DNA of 64,000 nucleotides, taken from Synechococcales cyanobacterium GL140_1_metabinner_5_sub. Lineage in GTDB: Bacteria > Cyanobacteriota > Cyanobacteriia > Cyanobacteriales > Chamaesiphonaceae. The stretch covers positions 1-64,000 of the forward strand of contig JANYHM010000040.1 in assembly GCA_025359065.1 (NCBI GenBank), read 5' to 3'. The first letter of the stretch is position 1, and the number at the start of each line of letters is the position of its first letter. The notes beneath the pieces are model-generated. The model made no database searches. It was not told where the DNA came from and saw only the letters and a program-made list of their open reading frames with translations. Below are positions 15,862-24,728 of this stretch, in pieces. A program made the translations under genes and the position numbers.

Positions 15862-17115
15862 TTAAAGTTCATCAGGCGGAGCCACTGGCAGCGCCACAGT
15901 AAAGGTTGTCCAGCCGTTGGTACTTTGCACAGTTATTTGGCCGTGAAGCTGTTCTACTAAGCTGCGCACCAGCGACAGGCCGAGACCAGTCCCTCCTTGC
16001 TTATGCCGATCGGCGCTGGGCACTCGGTAAAACCGATCGAATATGTGGGGTAAATCTGCCACCGAAATTTCGGCCTGATTGCCCACCAGTAAATACAGCG
16101 GCTGATTTTTGACCTCTGGATACTCCAACTCGCAATAAATTTCCTGATGCTCTGCCGTGTACTTGCAGGCATTATGCAGTAGCTCACTCACAATCCGTTG
16201 CAGAGAGCCTTCATCGGTGAGCAAATGAGCAGAGGTTGCTGGTAAGCGCAGATCTAGCTGCATATTTTGTTGCTTAGCTCGGTATTGAAAAGTCTCGACT
16301 ACCGTGGGTAGCCAATCTACCAGATCGATCGACTGTAATTCTAAGGATATATTGCCAGTTTCTAGTTTTTGTAAGTCCAAAACATTATTGATTAAGCCAA
16401 TCTCTCGTTCACATTCACTTTCTAGAATCTGCATATAATTACTATGGCGTTCGTTAGCCAAAATTGCTAAAGCCGCAGGATCTTTGCTGGTGCTGATTTT
16501 GAACATTTTGAGCGCCATCCGCATATTCATCAGCGGTGCCCGCAAATCATGAGAAATTTTGCTGATAAACTCATCTTTGAGGCGATCCTGAGCAATTAAT
16601 TTACTGATTTGCTGATATAAATCATCTTTGTTTTCATATTGGAATTTAGCAGTTGCCTCTGTATTCTTCTCTGAGTTTAAAGTAATTTGTGGGGGTAAAG
16701 AAAATATAGCAGATAGTGATTGACCTAATAATTTAGAGATTGATAACAACCAATCTTGATCGCGGTTTTGCAAGAAACCCTGAGTACTAATAATGCAAAT
16801 TCTGCCCCAAAGCTGTTCTTTGGCTGAAGGTTCAACCCCACAAAATATGGGCAGGAGTAGACAATCACCAGCAATTGTGACTAGCCCAACCTTTGTAGTT
16901 ATTTTGAAATTCACCGCCGCTGCATCTTGTAGCTTTTGACTTACAGAATCAGAAAGATCACCGCTAATATCATGGGGAATACCGTCTGCTAAAACCTCAG
17001 ATAGAGGTTGCCAGGAACCAGATAGATAGCATTGAATCGAAACATGGCGAGCGGCAGAAACTTCCCGGATTTGGGCAATGGTAGATTCGCACAAATGCAG
17101 TAATTGAGATTGCAT
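15862..17115 (-). CDS. Sensor histidine kinase with GAF-like input domain
   Basis: 417 aa, soluble. Residues 1-140 look like a GAF-type sensor without a clear chromophore Cys motif. The phosphoacceptor histidine is at about 189 in ISHDLRAPLMN (H-box). The ATPase domain has the N-box ELLHNACKYT, the DLPHIFDRFYR segment and the G-box GGTGLGLSLV. I placed the start at the ATG at 17115 (MQSQLLHLCEST); a TTG at 17136 would add seven residues. No response regulator is adjacent, so this is an orphan kinase. It is divergent from the HEAT-repeat gene. Confidence 0.87.
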   Translation of the reverse strand: MQSQLLHLCESTIAQIREVSAARHVSIQCYLSGSWQPLSEVLADGIPHDISGDLSDSVSQKLQDAAAVNFKITTKVGLVTIAGDCLLLPIFCGVEPSAKEQLWGRICIISTQGFLQNRDQDWLLSISKLLGQSLSAIFSLPPQITLNSEKNTEATAKFQYENKDDLYQQISKLIAQDRLKDEFISKISHDLRAPLMNMRMALKMFKISTSKDPAALAILANERHSNYMQILESECEREIGLINNVLDLQKLETGNISLELQSIDLVDWLPTVVETFQYRAKQQNMQLDLRLPATSAHLLTDEGSLQRIVSELLHNACKYTAEHQEIYCELEYPEVKNQPLYLLVGNQAEISVADLPHIFDRFYRVPSADRHKQGGTGLGLSLVRSLVEQLHGQITVQSTNGWTTFTVALPVAPPDEL

Positions 17116-17207
17116 TAACTTCAAATGGTTCAGCAAAGGGAATGGTTGGGTGGAACTAGCCAGAAATTCTTGTTACTATTGACATATATTAAGTTTGGTA
17201 ACAGATT

Positions 17208-17876
17208 ATGAGTGAATACGACTTGGCAGCACTCTCCTTGAAATTAGAGAGCAGCGATCTCAAAGACCGGATGGTCGCCTTGGCTTCGCTCCGGGAAGTG
17301 CCAGCAGAAAGCGCTTTTCCTCTGATCAAAAAAGTCTTGAATGATGAGAATCTTCAGCTCCGATCGATGGCAGTATTTGCCCTGGGCGTAAAAGGCACTG
17401 CGGAATCTTATCCGATTTTAGTAAGTTTACTGGAAAATGACCCAGATTACGGGATCCGCGCTGATGCGGCTGGGGCACTAGGCTACTTGGAAGATATTCG
17501 TGCTTTCAACAGTCTGGTTCGTGCTTTTTACGAAGACACTGATTGGTTGGTGCGTTTCAGTGCCGCTGTGGCTCTAGGAAATTTGAAGGATCCTCGGGCT
17601 ACTGATGTGTTGATCAAAGCTTTGGATTCGCCCGAAGTGGTGGTACAACAGGCGGCGATCGCGGCTCTCGGTGAAATTAAGGCGGTGGGCGCAGTGGATA
17701 AAATTCTGCGTTTTACGGATGCCGAAGATTGGCTGGTGCGCCAGCGTTTGGCCGAGGCTTTGGGTTCTATGCCGGGAGAGAAAACTGTTTCGGCGCTGAG
17801 ATATATGACTAAAGATGCCAACATTAACGTGTCTCAGTCGGCGAACCTTTCTTTGGAGCGGCTGGGTGCCAGTTAA
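17208..17876 (+). CDS. HEAT-repeat protein
   Basis: 222 aa, built of about six HEAT/PBS-lyase-type repeats of roughly 31 residues. Typical units are AFPLIKKVLNDENLQLRSMA, YGIRADAAGALGYLED and RATDVLIKALDSPEVVVQQA. Related cyanobacterial proteins include phycobilin lyase subunits and NblB-like proteins, but this compact all-HEAT protein is not clearly either; a scaffold or binding role is the safe statement. The ATG at 17208 fits the first repeat. It ends 21 bp before the GH10-like gene and may share its transcript. Confidence 0.8.
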   Translation: MSEYDLAALSLKLESSDLKDRMVALASLREVPAESAFPLIKKVLNDENLQLRSMAVFALGVKGTAESYPILVSLLENDPDYGIRADAAGALGYLEDIRAFNSLVRAFYEDTDWLVRFSAAVALGNLKDPRATDVLIKALDSPEVVVQQAAIAALGEIKAVGAVDKILRFTDAEDWLVRQRLAEALGSMPGEKTVSALRYMTKDANINVSQSANLSLERLGAS

Positions 17877-17897
17877 TTATCGTCAGGATGATAAGCA

Positions 17898-18905
17898 ATG
17901 CGCGGAATATGGCTGACCAACACCGATAGCAAAATACTGCACTCTTTAGAAAACATCGAGCATAGCCTAAAACAGCTCAAATCCTTGGGTTTTGATACCA
18001 TCTATCCCGCAGTGTGGCATCGTGGCTATACGCTGTATCCCAGCGAAATCGCCGCTAAACACACCGGCTGCGGCACTTTGCCCAATTCTCCTTATGTGGG
18101 CAGAGATTGTTTAGCCGAATTAATTCTGATCGCCAAAAACCTAGGGATGCGCGTAATCGCTTGGTGGGAATATGGCCTGATGCTGCCCCCCGATTGTGGC
18201 ATGGCTCAAAAATACCCTGGCTCCTTGACCTTTACCAATACCGGCACCACTCAACGGCGCAAAGCCACCAGCGCTCAGCTAGACCCCTGTGTGTGGCTGA
18301 ACCCCTGTGACCCTGATGTATCGGAGCGGATGAATGAATTATTAATAGACTTGGTGCAACGCTATGACCTAGATGGCGTGCAGTTTGATGACCATTGGGC
18401 TTGGCCGGTCGAATTCGGTTTCGACTCTGCAACCCAAGCTTTTTATCGTCAGTCCCAGACTAGTATTTGGCCATTTGGAGAGCGCCAGAGCTGGGCGGAG
18501 TGGTCAACAGACCAAATGACTCTTTGTTTTCGATCGGCAGTTAACAGCATCAAAGCCTTACGTCCCGATCTACAAATCTCTGTTGCTCCCAATCCCCTGC
18601 GCTTTTCGATCAACAACTACCGAATGGACTGGGCAAGGTGGTTAGATCTGGTAGATGAACTAGTAATTCAAATCTATCGCTATGATTTAAAGGGATTTCA
18701 GGGAGAGTTAGAGAAATCAGAGCTACAGGCGATCAAGTACAAAACTTCGATCGGGATTCTCACTGGCTTAAAAGGCAAGGTACAGCCACTCCAGTTAATC
18801 CAAGAACAAATAGCTGCCATAGAAGCCGCTGATTTTCAGGGCTATGCTTGCTTTTTCTATGAGACGGCGATCGATCCTAGTCTTGCAGCAGCTTTTCAAA
18901 AATAG
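17898..18905 (+). CDS. Glycoside hydrolase-like GHL10 / DUF187-type protein
   Basis: 335 aa TIM-barrel protein of the glycosyl-hydrolase-like 10 family. The start MRGIWLTNTDSKIL, the YPAVWHRGYTLYPS strand, WWEYGLMLPP and the acidic DLDGVQFDDHWAWP motif, likely part of the active site, are typical. Relatives act on peptidoglycan or surface glycans, some as exported proteins; no signal peptide is visible here, so it may be cytosolic. It lies 21 bp downstream of the HEAT-repeat gene and about 280 bp before rbcL. Confidence 0.8.
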   Translation: MRGIWLTNTDSKILHSLENIEHSLKQLKSLGFDTIYPAVWHRGYTLYPSEIAAKHTGCGTLPNSPYVGRDCLAELILIAKNLGMRVIAWWEYGLMLPPDCGMAQKYPGSLTFTNTGTTQRRKATSAQLDPCVWLNPCDPDVSERMNELLIDLVQRYDLDGVQFDDHWAWPVEFGFDSATQAFYRQSQTSIWPFGERQSWAEWSTDQMTLCFRSAVNSIKALRPDLQISVAPNPLRFSINNYRMDWARWLDLVDELVIQIYRYDLKGFQGELEKSELQAIKYKTSIGILTGLKGKVQPLQLIQEQIAAIEAADFQGYACFFYETAIDPSLAAAFQK

Positions 18906-19055
18906 GAGAAAATCTTCTTCGCTAACTCCAATCCTTGGTCGTGGGCAGTGTCCACCATCCAGATAATTCTCTGTAACGTGAAATGTATAGAGCTTAACTG
19001 CCGATCGGTATACCATTACTCCAACAGTCCAAAGTACATTTGATTTAGGGATCAG

Positions 19056-19089
19056 ACTGTTCCCCAGAAACAGTATAAGGAATGCTTAT
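19056..19089 (+). promoter_or_regulatory. Possible LysR-type operator upstream of rbcL
   Basis: Two adjoining inverted repeats lie about 95-130 bp before the rbcL start: ACTGTT/AACAGT (19056-19061, 19069-19074) and ATAAG/CTTAT (19075-19079, 19085-19089). The second has the arm-5-arm form typical of LysR-family sites. RuBisCO operons are commonly controlled by the LysR-type RbcR/CbbR, so this is a reasonable operator candidate, but the site is inferred only from symmetry and position. Confidence 0.4.
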
Positions 19090-19183
19090 GATTTACCAAG
19101 AAAGATTAAAATTCAAACTTATACCTTCACTGCTATATTTGTACCTGTATGAATTGCTAACTAATTCCTGAAGGTAGGAAGAT

Positions 19184-20614
19184 ATGAGTTATACCCAAAC
19201 CCAAACCCAAGCTAAATCTGGGTACCAGGCTGGTGTACAAGATTATAGACTGACTTATTACACGCCCGACTACACTCCGAAAGACACAGATTTACTCGCT
19301 GCTTTCCGGATGACACCACAACCTGGTGTTCCTCCTGAAGAAGCTGCTGCGGCAGTAGCGGCTGAGTCTTCCACCGGTACATGGACTACCGTATGGACAG
19401 ATTTGTTGACTGACCTAGATCGCTATAAAGGTCGTTGCTATCATATTGAGCCAGTTGCTGGCGAAGATAATCAGTATTTCTGCTTCATTGCTTATCCTTT
19501 GGATCTGTTTGAAGAAGGTTCTGTAACCAACATGCTGACCTCCTTGGTTGGCAACGTATTTGGCTTTAAGGCATTGCGTGCTCTTCGTTTAGAAGATCTG
19601 CGGATTCCTGTGGCTTACCTGAAGACTTTCCAAGGTCCTCCACACGGTATTACTGTAGAGCGCGACAAGCTGAATAAGTATGGTCGTCCTTTGTTGGGCT
19701 GTACCATTAAGCCAAAGCTTGGTCTTTCTGCTAAGAACTACGGTCGTGCAGTTTATGAATGTCTGCGCGGCGGTTTGGACTTCACTAAAGATGATGAAAA
19801 CATCAACTCCCAGCCATTCATGCGTTGGAGAGACAGATTCTTGTTCGTTCAAGAGGCGATCGAGAAAGCTCAGGCTGAGACTGGTGAAATTAAAGGTCAC
19901 TACCTGAACGTAACTGCTCCTACCAATGAGCAAATGATGGAACGCGCTGAATTCGCTAAAGAAATCGGCACTCCTATCATCATGCATGACTTCTTGACTG
20001 GTGGTTTTACCGCCAACACTTCTCTGTCGAAGTGGTGTCAAGCCAACGGCGTATTACTGCACATTCACCGCGCAATGCACGCAGTAATCGATCGTCAAAA
20101 AAATCACGGTATTCACTTCCGCGTTTTGGCGAAGTGCTTACGGATGTCTGGTGGAGATCACCTGCACTCCGGTACCGTTGTAGGTAAGCTCGAAGGCGAA
20201 AAAGGCATCACTATGGGTTTTGTAGACCTGATGCGCGAAAACTACATCGAAGAAGATCGCTCACGCGGTATTTTCTTCACTCAAGATTGGGCTTCCATGC
20301 CTGGTGTAATGCCAGTTGCTTCTGGTGGTATCCACGTATGGCACATGCCTGCGCTGGTTGAAATCTTCGGCGACGATTCTTGCCTCCAATTTGGTGGTGG
20401 TACCTTGGGTCACCCATGGGGTAGCGCACCTGGTGCGGCTGCTAACCGGGTAGCTTTAGAAGCTTGTATTCAAGCTCGTAACGAAGGTCGTAACTTGATG
20501 CGTGAAGGTGGCGACATTCTTCGTGAAGCTGGTAAATGGTCTCCTGAACTTGCTGTTGCTCTCGAACTCTGGAAAGAAATCAAGTTCGAATTTGAAGCAA
20601 TGGATACTCTGTAA
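19184..20614 (+). CDS. rbcL: RuBisCO large subunit, form IB
   Basis: 476 aa. It fixes CO2 onto ribulose 1,5-bisphosphate in the carboxysome, as an L8S8 enzyme. The carbamylated lysine is at about 202 in [17 protein letters not shown], loop 6 is [12 protein letters not shown], and [11 protein letters not shown] carries the active-site lysine. The N-terminus ([21 protein letters not shown]) and the order rbcL-rbcX-rbcS are form IB and typically beta-cyanobacterial. A ribosome site (AGGAAG) lies seven bases before the ATG. Codon use is noticeably biased compared with the neighbours, as expected of a very highly expressed gene. Confidence 0.98.
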   Translation: MSYTQTQTQAKSGYQAGVQDYRLTYYTPDYTPKDTDLLAAFRMTPQPGVPPEEAAAAVAAESSTGTWTTVWTDLLTDLDRYKGRCYHIEPVAGEDNQYFCFIAYPLDLFEEGSVTNMLTSLVGNVFGFKALRALRLEDLRIPVAYLKTFQGPPHGITVERDKLNKYGRPLLGCTIKPKLGLSAKNYGRAVYECLRGGLDFTKDDENINSQPFMRWRDRFLFVQEAIEKAQAETGEIKGHYLNVTAPTNEQMMERAEFAKEIGTPIIMHDFLTGGFTANTSLSKWCQANGVLLHIHRAMHAVIDRQKNHGIHFRVLAKCLRMSGGDHLHSGTVVGKLEGEKGITMGFVDLMRENYIEEDRSRGIFFTQDWASMPGVMPVASGGIHVWHMPALVEIFGDDSCLQFGGGTLGHPWGSAPGAAANRVALEACIQARNEGRNLMREGGDILREAGKWSPELAVALELWKEIKFEFEAMDTL

Positions 20615-20693
20615 GATCTTATATATTTTTGGGTGGGAGTAGGTTTGGCATAAATTCTTGCTAAACTATACCCAACCTGAAATCTAGAGATCG

Positions 20694-21110
20694 ATGGACA
20701 TTAAAGCAGTTGCTAAAGATTCAACAGCAATGTTGGCGAGTTATCTCACCTACCAAGCTGTGCGGATTGTTCTAGCTCAATTAACCGAGAATAATCCTCC
20801 CCAAGCCCAATGGCTAAATGGGTTTTCTGGTCAGTCTATTTTGCAAGATGGTGAAGCCTACTTGCGATCGCTGACAGCAGCTAATCAAGAACTAGCGCTG
20901 CGAATTATGACGGTGCGTGAGCATTTGGTTGAAGAAGTGGTGGATGAGTTGCCAGAAATGGTGCGCAGAAGCATTTCTCAGCAAAATATGGAACATCGTC
21001 GTCAGCAGCTCGAAAGATTGACTCAGCTTACAATGCCTGATCCCAACGTCGAGTCATTAGCTGAATCATTAAATGTGGAGTTAACTCCCCTTGAAGGTGA
21101 TTCCCCCTAA
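20694..21110 (+). CDS. rbcX: RuBisCO assembly chaperone RbcX
   Basis: 138 aa, all-helical dimer that clamps the C-terminal tail of RbcL until RbcS displaces it. It has the family start MDIKAVAKDSTAMLASYLTYQAVR, the conserved tyrosine/glutamine groove, and a variable tail. It lies 79 bp after rbcL, with a weak stem (TAGGTTTGGCA opposite TGCTAAACTA) in that gap which might help set the much lower expected level of RbcX relative to the two subunits. Confidence 0.95.
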   Translation: MDIKAVAKDSTAMLASYLTYQAVRIVLAQLTENNPPQAQWLNGFSGQSILQDGEAYLRSLTAANQELALRIMTVREHLVEEVVDELPEMVRRSISQQNMEHRRQQLERLTQLTMPDPNVESLAESLNVELTPLEGDSP

Positions 21111-21140
21111 CCATCTAAATTTCAGACTTATAAGAGCAAA

Positions 21141-21470
21141 ATGCAAACTTTTCCTAAAATTCGTCGTTTTGAGACGCTTTCTTACCTTCCCCCTTTGTCT
21201 GATGAACAAATCATGAGACAGGTTCAATACATTTTGGACAAAGGCTATATTCCTGGTGTAGAGTTCAGCGAAGAATCTGAGCCTACCCAACACTACTGGA
21301 CTCTTTGGAAGTTGCCTTTGTTCAACGCCAAATCTACTTCTGACGTTTTGAATGAAGTGCGCTCTTGCCGCTCGGACTACAGTAACTGCTTTATTCGGGT
21401 CGTTGGTTTCGACAACATCAAACAATGCCAAGTGCTTAGTTTTATTGTTCATAAGCCTAACCAACGTTAA
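21141..21470 (+). CDS. rbcS: RuBisCO small subunit
   Basis: 109 aa, with the form IB pattern: [26 protein letters not shown] at the start, the [23 protein letters not shown] core, and a C-terminal beta strand ([14 protein letters not shown]). It caps the L8 core to complete the L8S8 enzyme. It lies 30 bp after rbcX, the last gene of the operon, and is followed by a clear terminator at 21528. Confidence 0.97.
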   Translation: MQTFPKIRRFETLSYLPPLSDEQIMRQVQYILDKGYIPGVEFSEESEPTQHYWTLWKLPLFNAKSTSDVLNEVRSCRSDYSNCFIRVVGFDNIKQCQVLSFIVHKPNQR

Positions 21471-21527
21471 TGTTTTTCACTTGCTCTGCAAGTGATCGGT
21501 TTAATTTGAAATTGTTTAAATGAATTC

Positions 21528-21555
21528 ACAGGAGGCGCAAGTCTCCTGTTTTTTT
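21528..21555 (+). terminator. Intrinsic terminator of the rbcLXS operon
   Basis: ACAGGAG (21528-21534) pairs with CTCCTGT (21543-21549), loop of eight, followed by a run of T to 21555. It lies 58 bp after the rbcS stop. This is a classic rho-independent terminator. Confidence 0.85.
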
Positions 21556-21579
21556 GTTGATGGATAGTTATTAAAAATC

Positions 21580-22101
21580 TTGAGAAAAAAGAGCGGAATA
21601 TGGGATCAATCTAAATATGGCTGGATTTTGCCGATGTTAGGTCTGGCGATCAGCATTGCCTGCAAAGCCTTGGTGATGTTTCCCAGTTACAAAAATAGTC
21701 AGCAAACCAACGTGTTGACCTTAATGTCTGACCCTTACGCTAGTCCGCTGCGTGGCAAATCTGTACAGTTATCTGGTCGGGTGATTGGGCGTGGTGATGC
21801 TGGATATGTAGCTGGTTCAGACTTAATGCTACAGGATAAAACTGGCTTGTTGTATTTACATCATGCTTCGCGGTTGGGTCCGATCGGCAATTTTTTGTTT
21901 GGTCTACGCCGAGTGCAGCGCTTAATTTGGGCAGATGTGGCAGCAGTGGGCTGGTTCCGGCGGGGTGCTTCACCTTGGTTAGATTTGGTCAGACTAACTA
22001 GCAGTGATGGCACTATTGTTAAGAGCTATCATCGTTTCTGGTCATTTGTTTCCAGTGGTTTTTTCTTGCTGGTAGCTGTCATGCTCTGGAAATTTCTATA
22101 G
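21580..22101 (+). CDS. Stand-alone domain resembling the C-terminus of cyanobacterial M48 proteases
   Basis: 173 aa. A membrane helix at the start (WILPMLGLAISIACKALVMF), a middle stretch SDPYASPLRGKSVQLSGRVIGRGDAGY...DLMLQDKTGLLYLHHASR, and a second helix at the end. From memory this whole segment is the C-terminal extension found behind the HtpX-like peptidase domain in many cyanobacterial M48 proteins (an OB-like domain between membrane helices). Here the protease part (HExxH) is missing: the frame has a stop just upstream, and the TTG at 21580 is the only start. Whether it is functional or a remnant is open. It ends in a shared terminator with the RTX gene. Confidence 0.6.
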   Translation: MRKKSGIWDQSKYGWILPMLGLAISIACKALVMFPSYKNSQQTNVLTLMSDPYASPLRGKSVQLSGRVIGRGDAGYVAGSDLMLQDKTGLLYLHHASRLGPIGNFLFGLRRVQRLIWADVAAVGWFRRGASPWLDLVRLTSSDGTIVKSYHRFWSFVSSGFFLLVAVMLWKFL

Positions 22102-22104
22102 AGC

Positions 22105-22140
22105 AGAAAAAGCCTTGATTGAAAAATCAAGGCTTTTTCT
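22105..22140. terminator. Bidirectional terminator, 16-bp perfect stem
   Basis: AGAAAAAGCCTTGATT (22105-22120) and its exact complement (22125-22140) enclose a 4-nt GAAA loop. A-run before and T-run after let it act for both the + gene ending at 22101 and the - gene ending at 22158. Confidence 0.9.
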
Positions 22141-22157
22141 TGAGGAGTATTCTGAAA

Positions 22158-23162
22158 CTATTCCGCTAATGCAGAAGAGAACTTGCCGAAAGATTGACCA
22201 TCAGCTAGGTTGAAAGTTTTAGTCGTAGTCAGCGGATCTGCTGGAGCATCGAGAGCTACTGCCGCAGATTTTTGGAAACTGGTGATACCATTTACTGGTG
22301 CATAACCAATTTTGGCGATCAAATCTAGGTTTTGAGCACCGTTATCGCCTACATTCACAGCAAATAACTGGGTTTCATCAGCATTTAAGGCATAGCTGCC
22401 ATTGGCTAAGAAAATTTGATCAGCGCCATCTGTAAAGTCAGTGATCTTGGCAAAGTCAGTATCACCACCGCCGTTGTAGTAAAGATTAGCACCACGACCA
22501 AGGACAAACCTATCATTGCCACCGCCGCCAGTAAGAGTATCAACTTCACCCAAACCAGGGAAAGAGCCAACACCGCTGGTTCCAGCAATGGTATCGTTGC
22601 CGTTCCCGCCGTTGATGGAGTTGTTTTTGCGATCACCAGTAATACGGTCATTATTGTTGGTGCCAACCACATCTTCAAAATTCTCGACGGTGAACCTTAA
22701 GCCGTTAGGAATTCCGGGAATGTCAAGTACACTCAGGCTGTTGAGAGACAGATCTGCCTCAATGCGAGCTACCCCTGACCCGTTAGAGGCATCGATCACA
22801 TCACCAGTTAGTTGACTAGCAACTATTCTCTCAACTCCATTGAGTTGGTCTGTACCAAATGCTCCTTTGTTGACAGTCCCAGTTGCACCCAACCGAATTG
22901 CACCACCCAGTCGAGCATAGCTCATGGTATCAAAACCAGCACCACCATTGATAATATCATTGCCGCGACTGCCAGTAATTTGATCATCACCAGCGAAAGC
23001 ATTCACCAAATCATTTCCTGTGGTAGTGGAAATAATATTATTTTGGTCATCACCATTGATGACATTGACACGAGGGCGGGGAAATATGGGGCGGAAATCG
23101 TTGATTGGATCGATCGGTTCGATAATAGGACTAGGAGCTACGGAGGTTAATAATTCTTCCAT
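22158..23162 (-). CDS. RTX-type calcium-binding protein
   Basis: 334 aa. Tandem nonapeptide RTX units occupy roughly residues 35-75 (NDLVNAFAGDDQITGSRGND) and 165-235 (GNGNDTIAGTS..., TGGGGNDRF), each binding calcium in a beta-roll. Such proteins are usually exported by type I systems with an uncleaved C-terminal signal; no N-terminal signal peptide is present. The C-terminal 100 residues (GDTDFAKITDFTDGADQIFLANGSY onward) resemble the extension common to many cyanobacterial RTX proteins. No hydrolase or toxin domain is visible, so a surface or S-layer-like role is possible. No type I exporter gene is nearby. Confidence 0.8.
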   Translation of the reverse strand: MEELLTSVAPSPIIEPIDPINDFRPIFPRPRVNVINGDDQNNIISTTTGNDLVNAFAGDDQITGSRGNDIINGGAGFDTMSYARLGGAIRLGATGTVNKGAFGTDQLNGVERIVASQLTGDVIDASNGSGVARIEADLSLNSLSVLDIPGIPNGLRFTVENFEDVVGTNNNDRITGDRKNNSINGGNGNDTIAGTSGVGSFPGLGEVDTLTGGGGNDRFVLGRGANLYYNGGGDTDFAKITDFTDGADQIFLANGSYALNADETQLFAVNVGDNGAQNLDLIAKIGYAPVNGITSFQKSAAVALDAPADPLTTTKTFNLADGQSFGKFSSALAE

Positions 23163-23657
23163 GGTTTTTGTTTTGGTTAATTACTATTGGATACCAGCAC
23201 AATATATTTAGTAACACTGCTACTTGGCACCTAATTATCAATAGGCTGTCATGTTATGAGGACTGAAAATAAATATCTAATGGCTGAATACCTTGTCGAT
23301 AGACCACTTCAGGCTAAGGTGTGTCGTATGTTACATTTCAGTACCTAATGCTTTAATAGGCCATGAATTGCATTAACAGCGATATAATGAACTAATACTT
23401 TAGGTTGTTATTGATTCTTTCCTCGAAAAGATATAGTAATCTGATTTCATTCGTGAGAGTTTTTAGAACTGAAGCTCTGGCTCACGGTCATTCTCACAAT
23501 CTATATCGGACTGCTGTAGTATCAGAACAACTTTTGCATCAAAAAACTGGCCGTATTTTGAATGATCGCCTATTTACAGTATTAGCGTTCTTCGGCATAA
23601 TCCACATTTGACCATAATACCTATCAATAAACAGAGCTAAGTAGCCCTATATTACCC
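23163..23657. other. Intergenic gap, nothing recognised
   Basis: About 500 bp between two divergent genes, AT-rich. A 68-codon open frame (23405-23611) has no protein-like features and I do not call it. I see no tRNA or repeat. It should contain both promoters. Confidence 0.5.
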
Positions 23658-24728
23658 ATGTGTATGACTTCCACAAAAACACGTGGTCTGTTTTCTCTTA
23701 ACCCAATCGATCATCCTATCTTACATATAGTACCTATGAAACAACTTTTCCCCGAAGCAATTTCTACCTGGAAATTGAGTGAGCTGTATCATGATTTAGC
23801 TGTGATTAAAGGCCATGCGCTAACCGATTGGGAAAAAACTTGTTTGCGCGGATTGCTCTGTCGCCATAGCCCCAAACATATTGCCCAGCAAACTTATTGG
23901 ACAGTGAACTCTCTACGCACCGAGCTATCACGGCGACTGTATCGCTATATTGAAGGCTTAACTCATCGCCAGGTATCTATCCAGAAAGTTAGTTGGAACA
24001 ATATTGCTGACAGTCTTGATAAGTTGGGATACAAGCAGGCAGAAGCAATGTTAGGTGAGCCTTCTGATGCCATAGCTTTACTCGCCTCAGTTGTGCCGGT
24101 ATCTGAAGTAATTGCTAGCATCACTAAACTAAATATGCTCAGCAGTCTAGAAGATGACAAAATTGTTAACTTGGCCAGCAAACGGTTGAAAGAGGGAAAT
24201 CTCTATCTTCAGCAGCAAAAATATGATCGGGCATTGCAATGCTACTATTACGGGGTAGTTTCTTCGACCAATTTGGATACTAGCATCATTATCAATATTG
24301 CTGTTTGTTATGATCGACTAAAGCTGCATGGCGATGCGCTGGCACTATGTTACTTTATTTTGAATCTTTTACCACATGCGGTAGATAGTTGTTTAGATAG
24401 ATATAAAGTTCACAATTGTATTGGAAGTATTTTTCACGTGTTGGCCATAGAAAAAAGTGATCCCACCTATTTCAATATCGCTTTAGAACATTATGATGCG
24501 GCAATCCATTACAACGCTCTGGATATTAGTCCTCTACGCCAACAGCTAGACCTGATCTTGGCGGCTATCGGTGATCAGCGGTTTTCGGAGATCGATCGAC
24601 AGCGGTATTTAGATTTAGCCCGCAAAAAAATCTATAAACTGTCAGAATTCTCGAATCCTAAGCAGCAAAAGGGAAACGAGATTAACGAGCAAATTTTAGC
24701 AAGGTGCCAATCAACAGCACAATACTAA
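23658..24728 (+). CDS. HTH-like N-terminus fused to TPR-like repeats, unknown role
   Basis: 356 aa, or 330 if the ATG at 23736 (MKQLFPEAIS) is the true start. Residues 40-95 look like a LuxR/sigma-4-type helix-turn-helix: LTDWEKTCLRGLLCRHSPKHIAQQTYWTVNSLRTELSRRLYRYI. Similar small HTH modules open many cyanobacterial multidomain signalling proteins. After residue 170 come TPR-like helices (GNLYLQQQKYDRALQCYYYG, INIAVCYDRLKLHGDALALC). It could be a DNA-binding or protein-scaffold regulator. Its 3' end overlaps the convergent coiled-coil gene by 47 bp, so the two transcripts are antisense there. Confidence 0.6.
   Translation: MCMTSTKTRGLFSLNPIDHPILHIVPMKQLFPEAISTWKLSELYHDLAVIKGHALTDWEKTCLRGLLCRHSPKHIAQQTYWTVNSLRTELSRRLYRYIEGLTHRQVSIQKVSWNNIADSLDKLGYKQAEAMLGEPSDAIALLASVVPVSEVIASITKLNMLSSLEDDKIVNLASKRLKEGNLYLQQQKYDRALQCYYYGVVSSTNLDTSIIINIAVCYDRLKLHGDALALCYFILNLLPHAVDSCLDRYKVHNCIGSIFHVLAIEKSDPTYFNIALEHYDAAIHYNALDISPLRQQLDLILAAIGDQRFSEIDRQRYLDLARKKIYKLSEFSNPKQQKGNEINEQILARCQSTAQY

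Noticed and set aside
23405-23611. 68-codon frame in the gap after the RTX gene
   Set aside because: Weak start, no recognisable segment, and a composition like the surrounding non-coding DNA.
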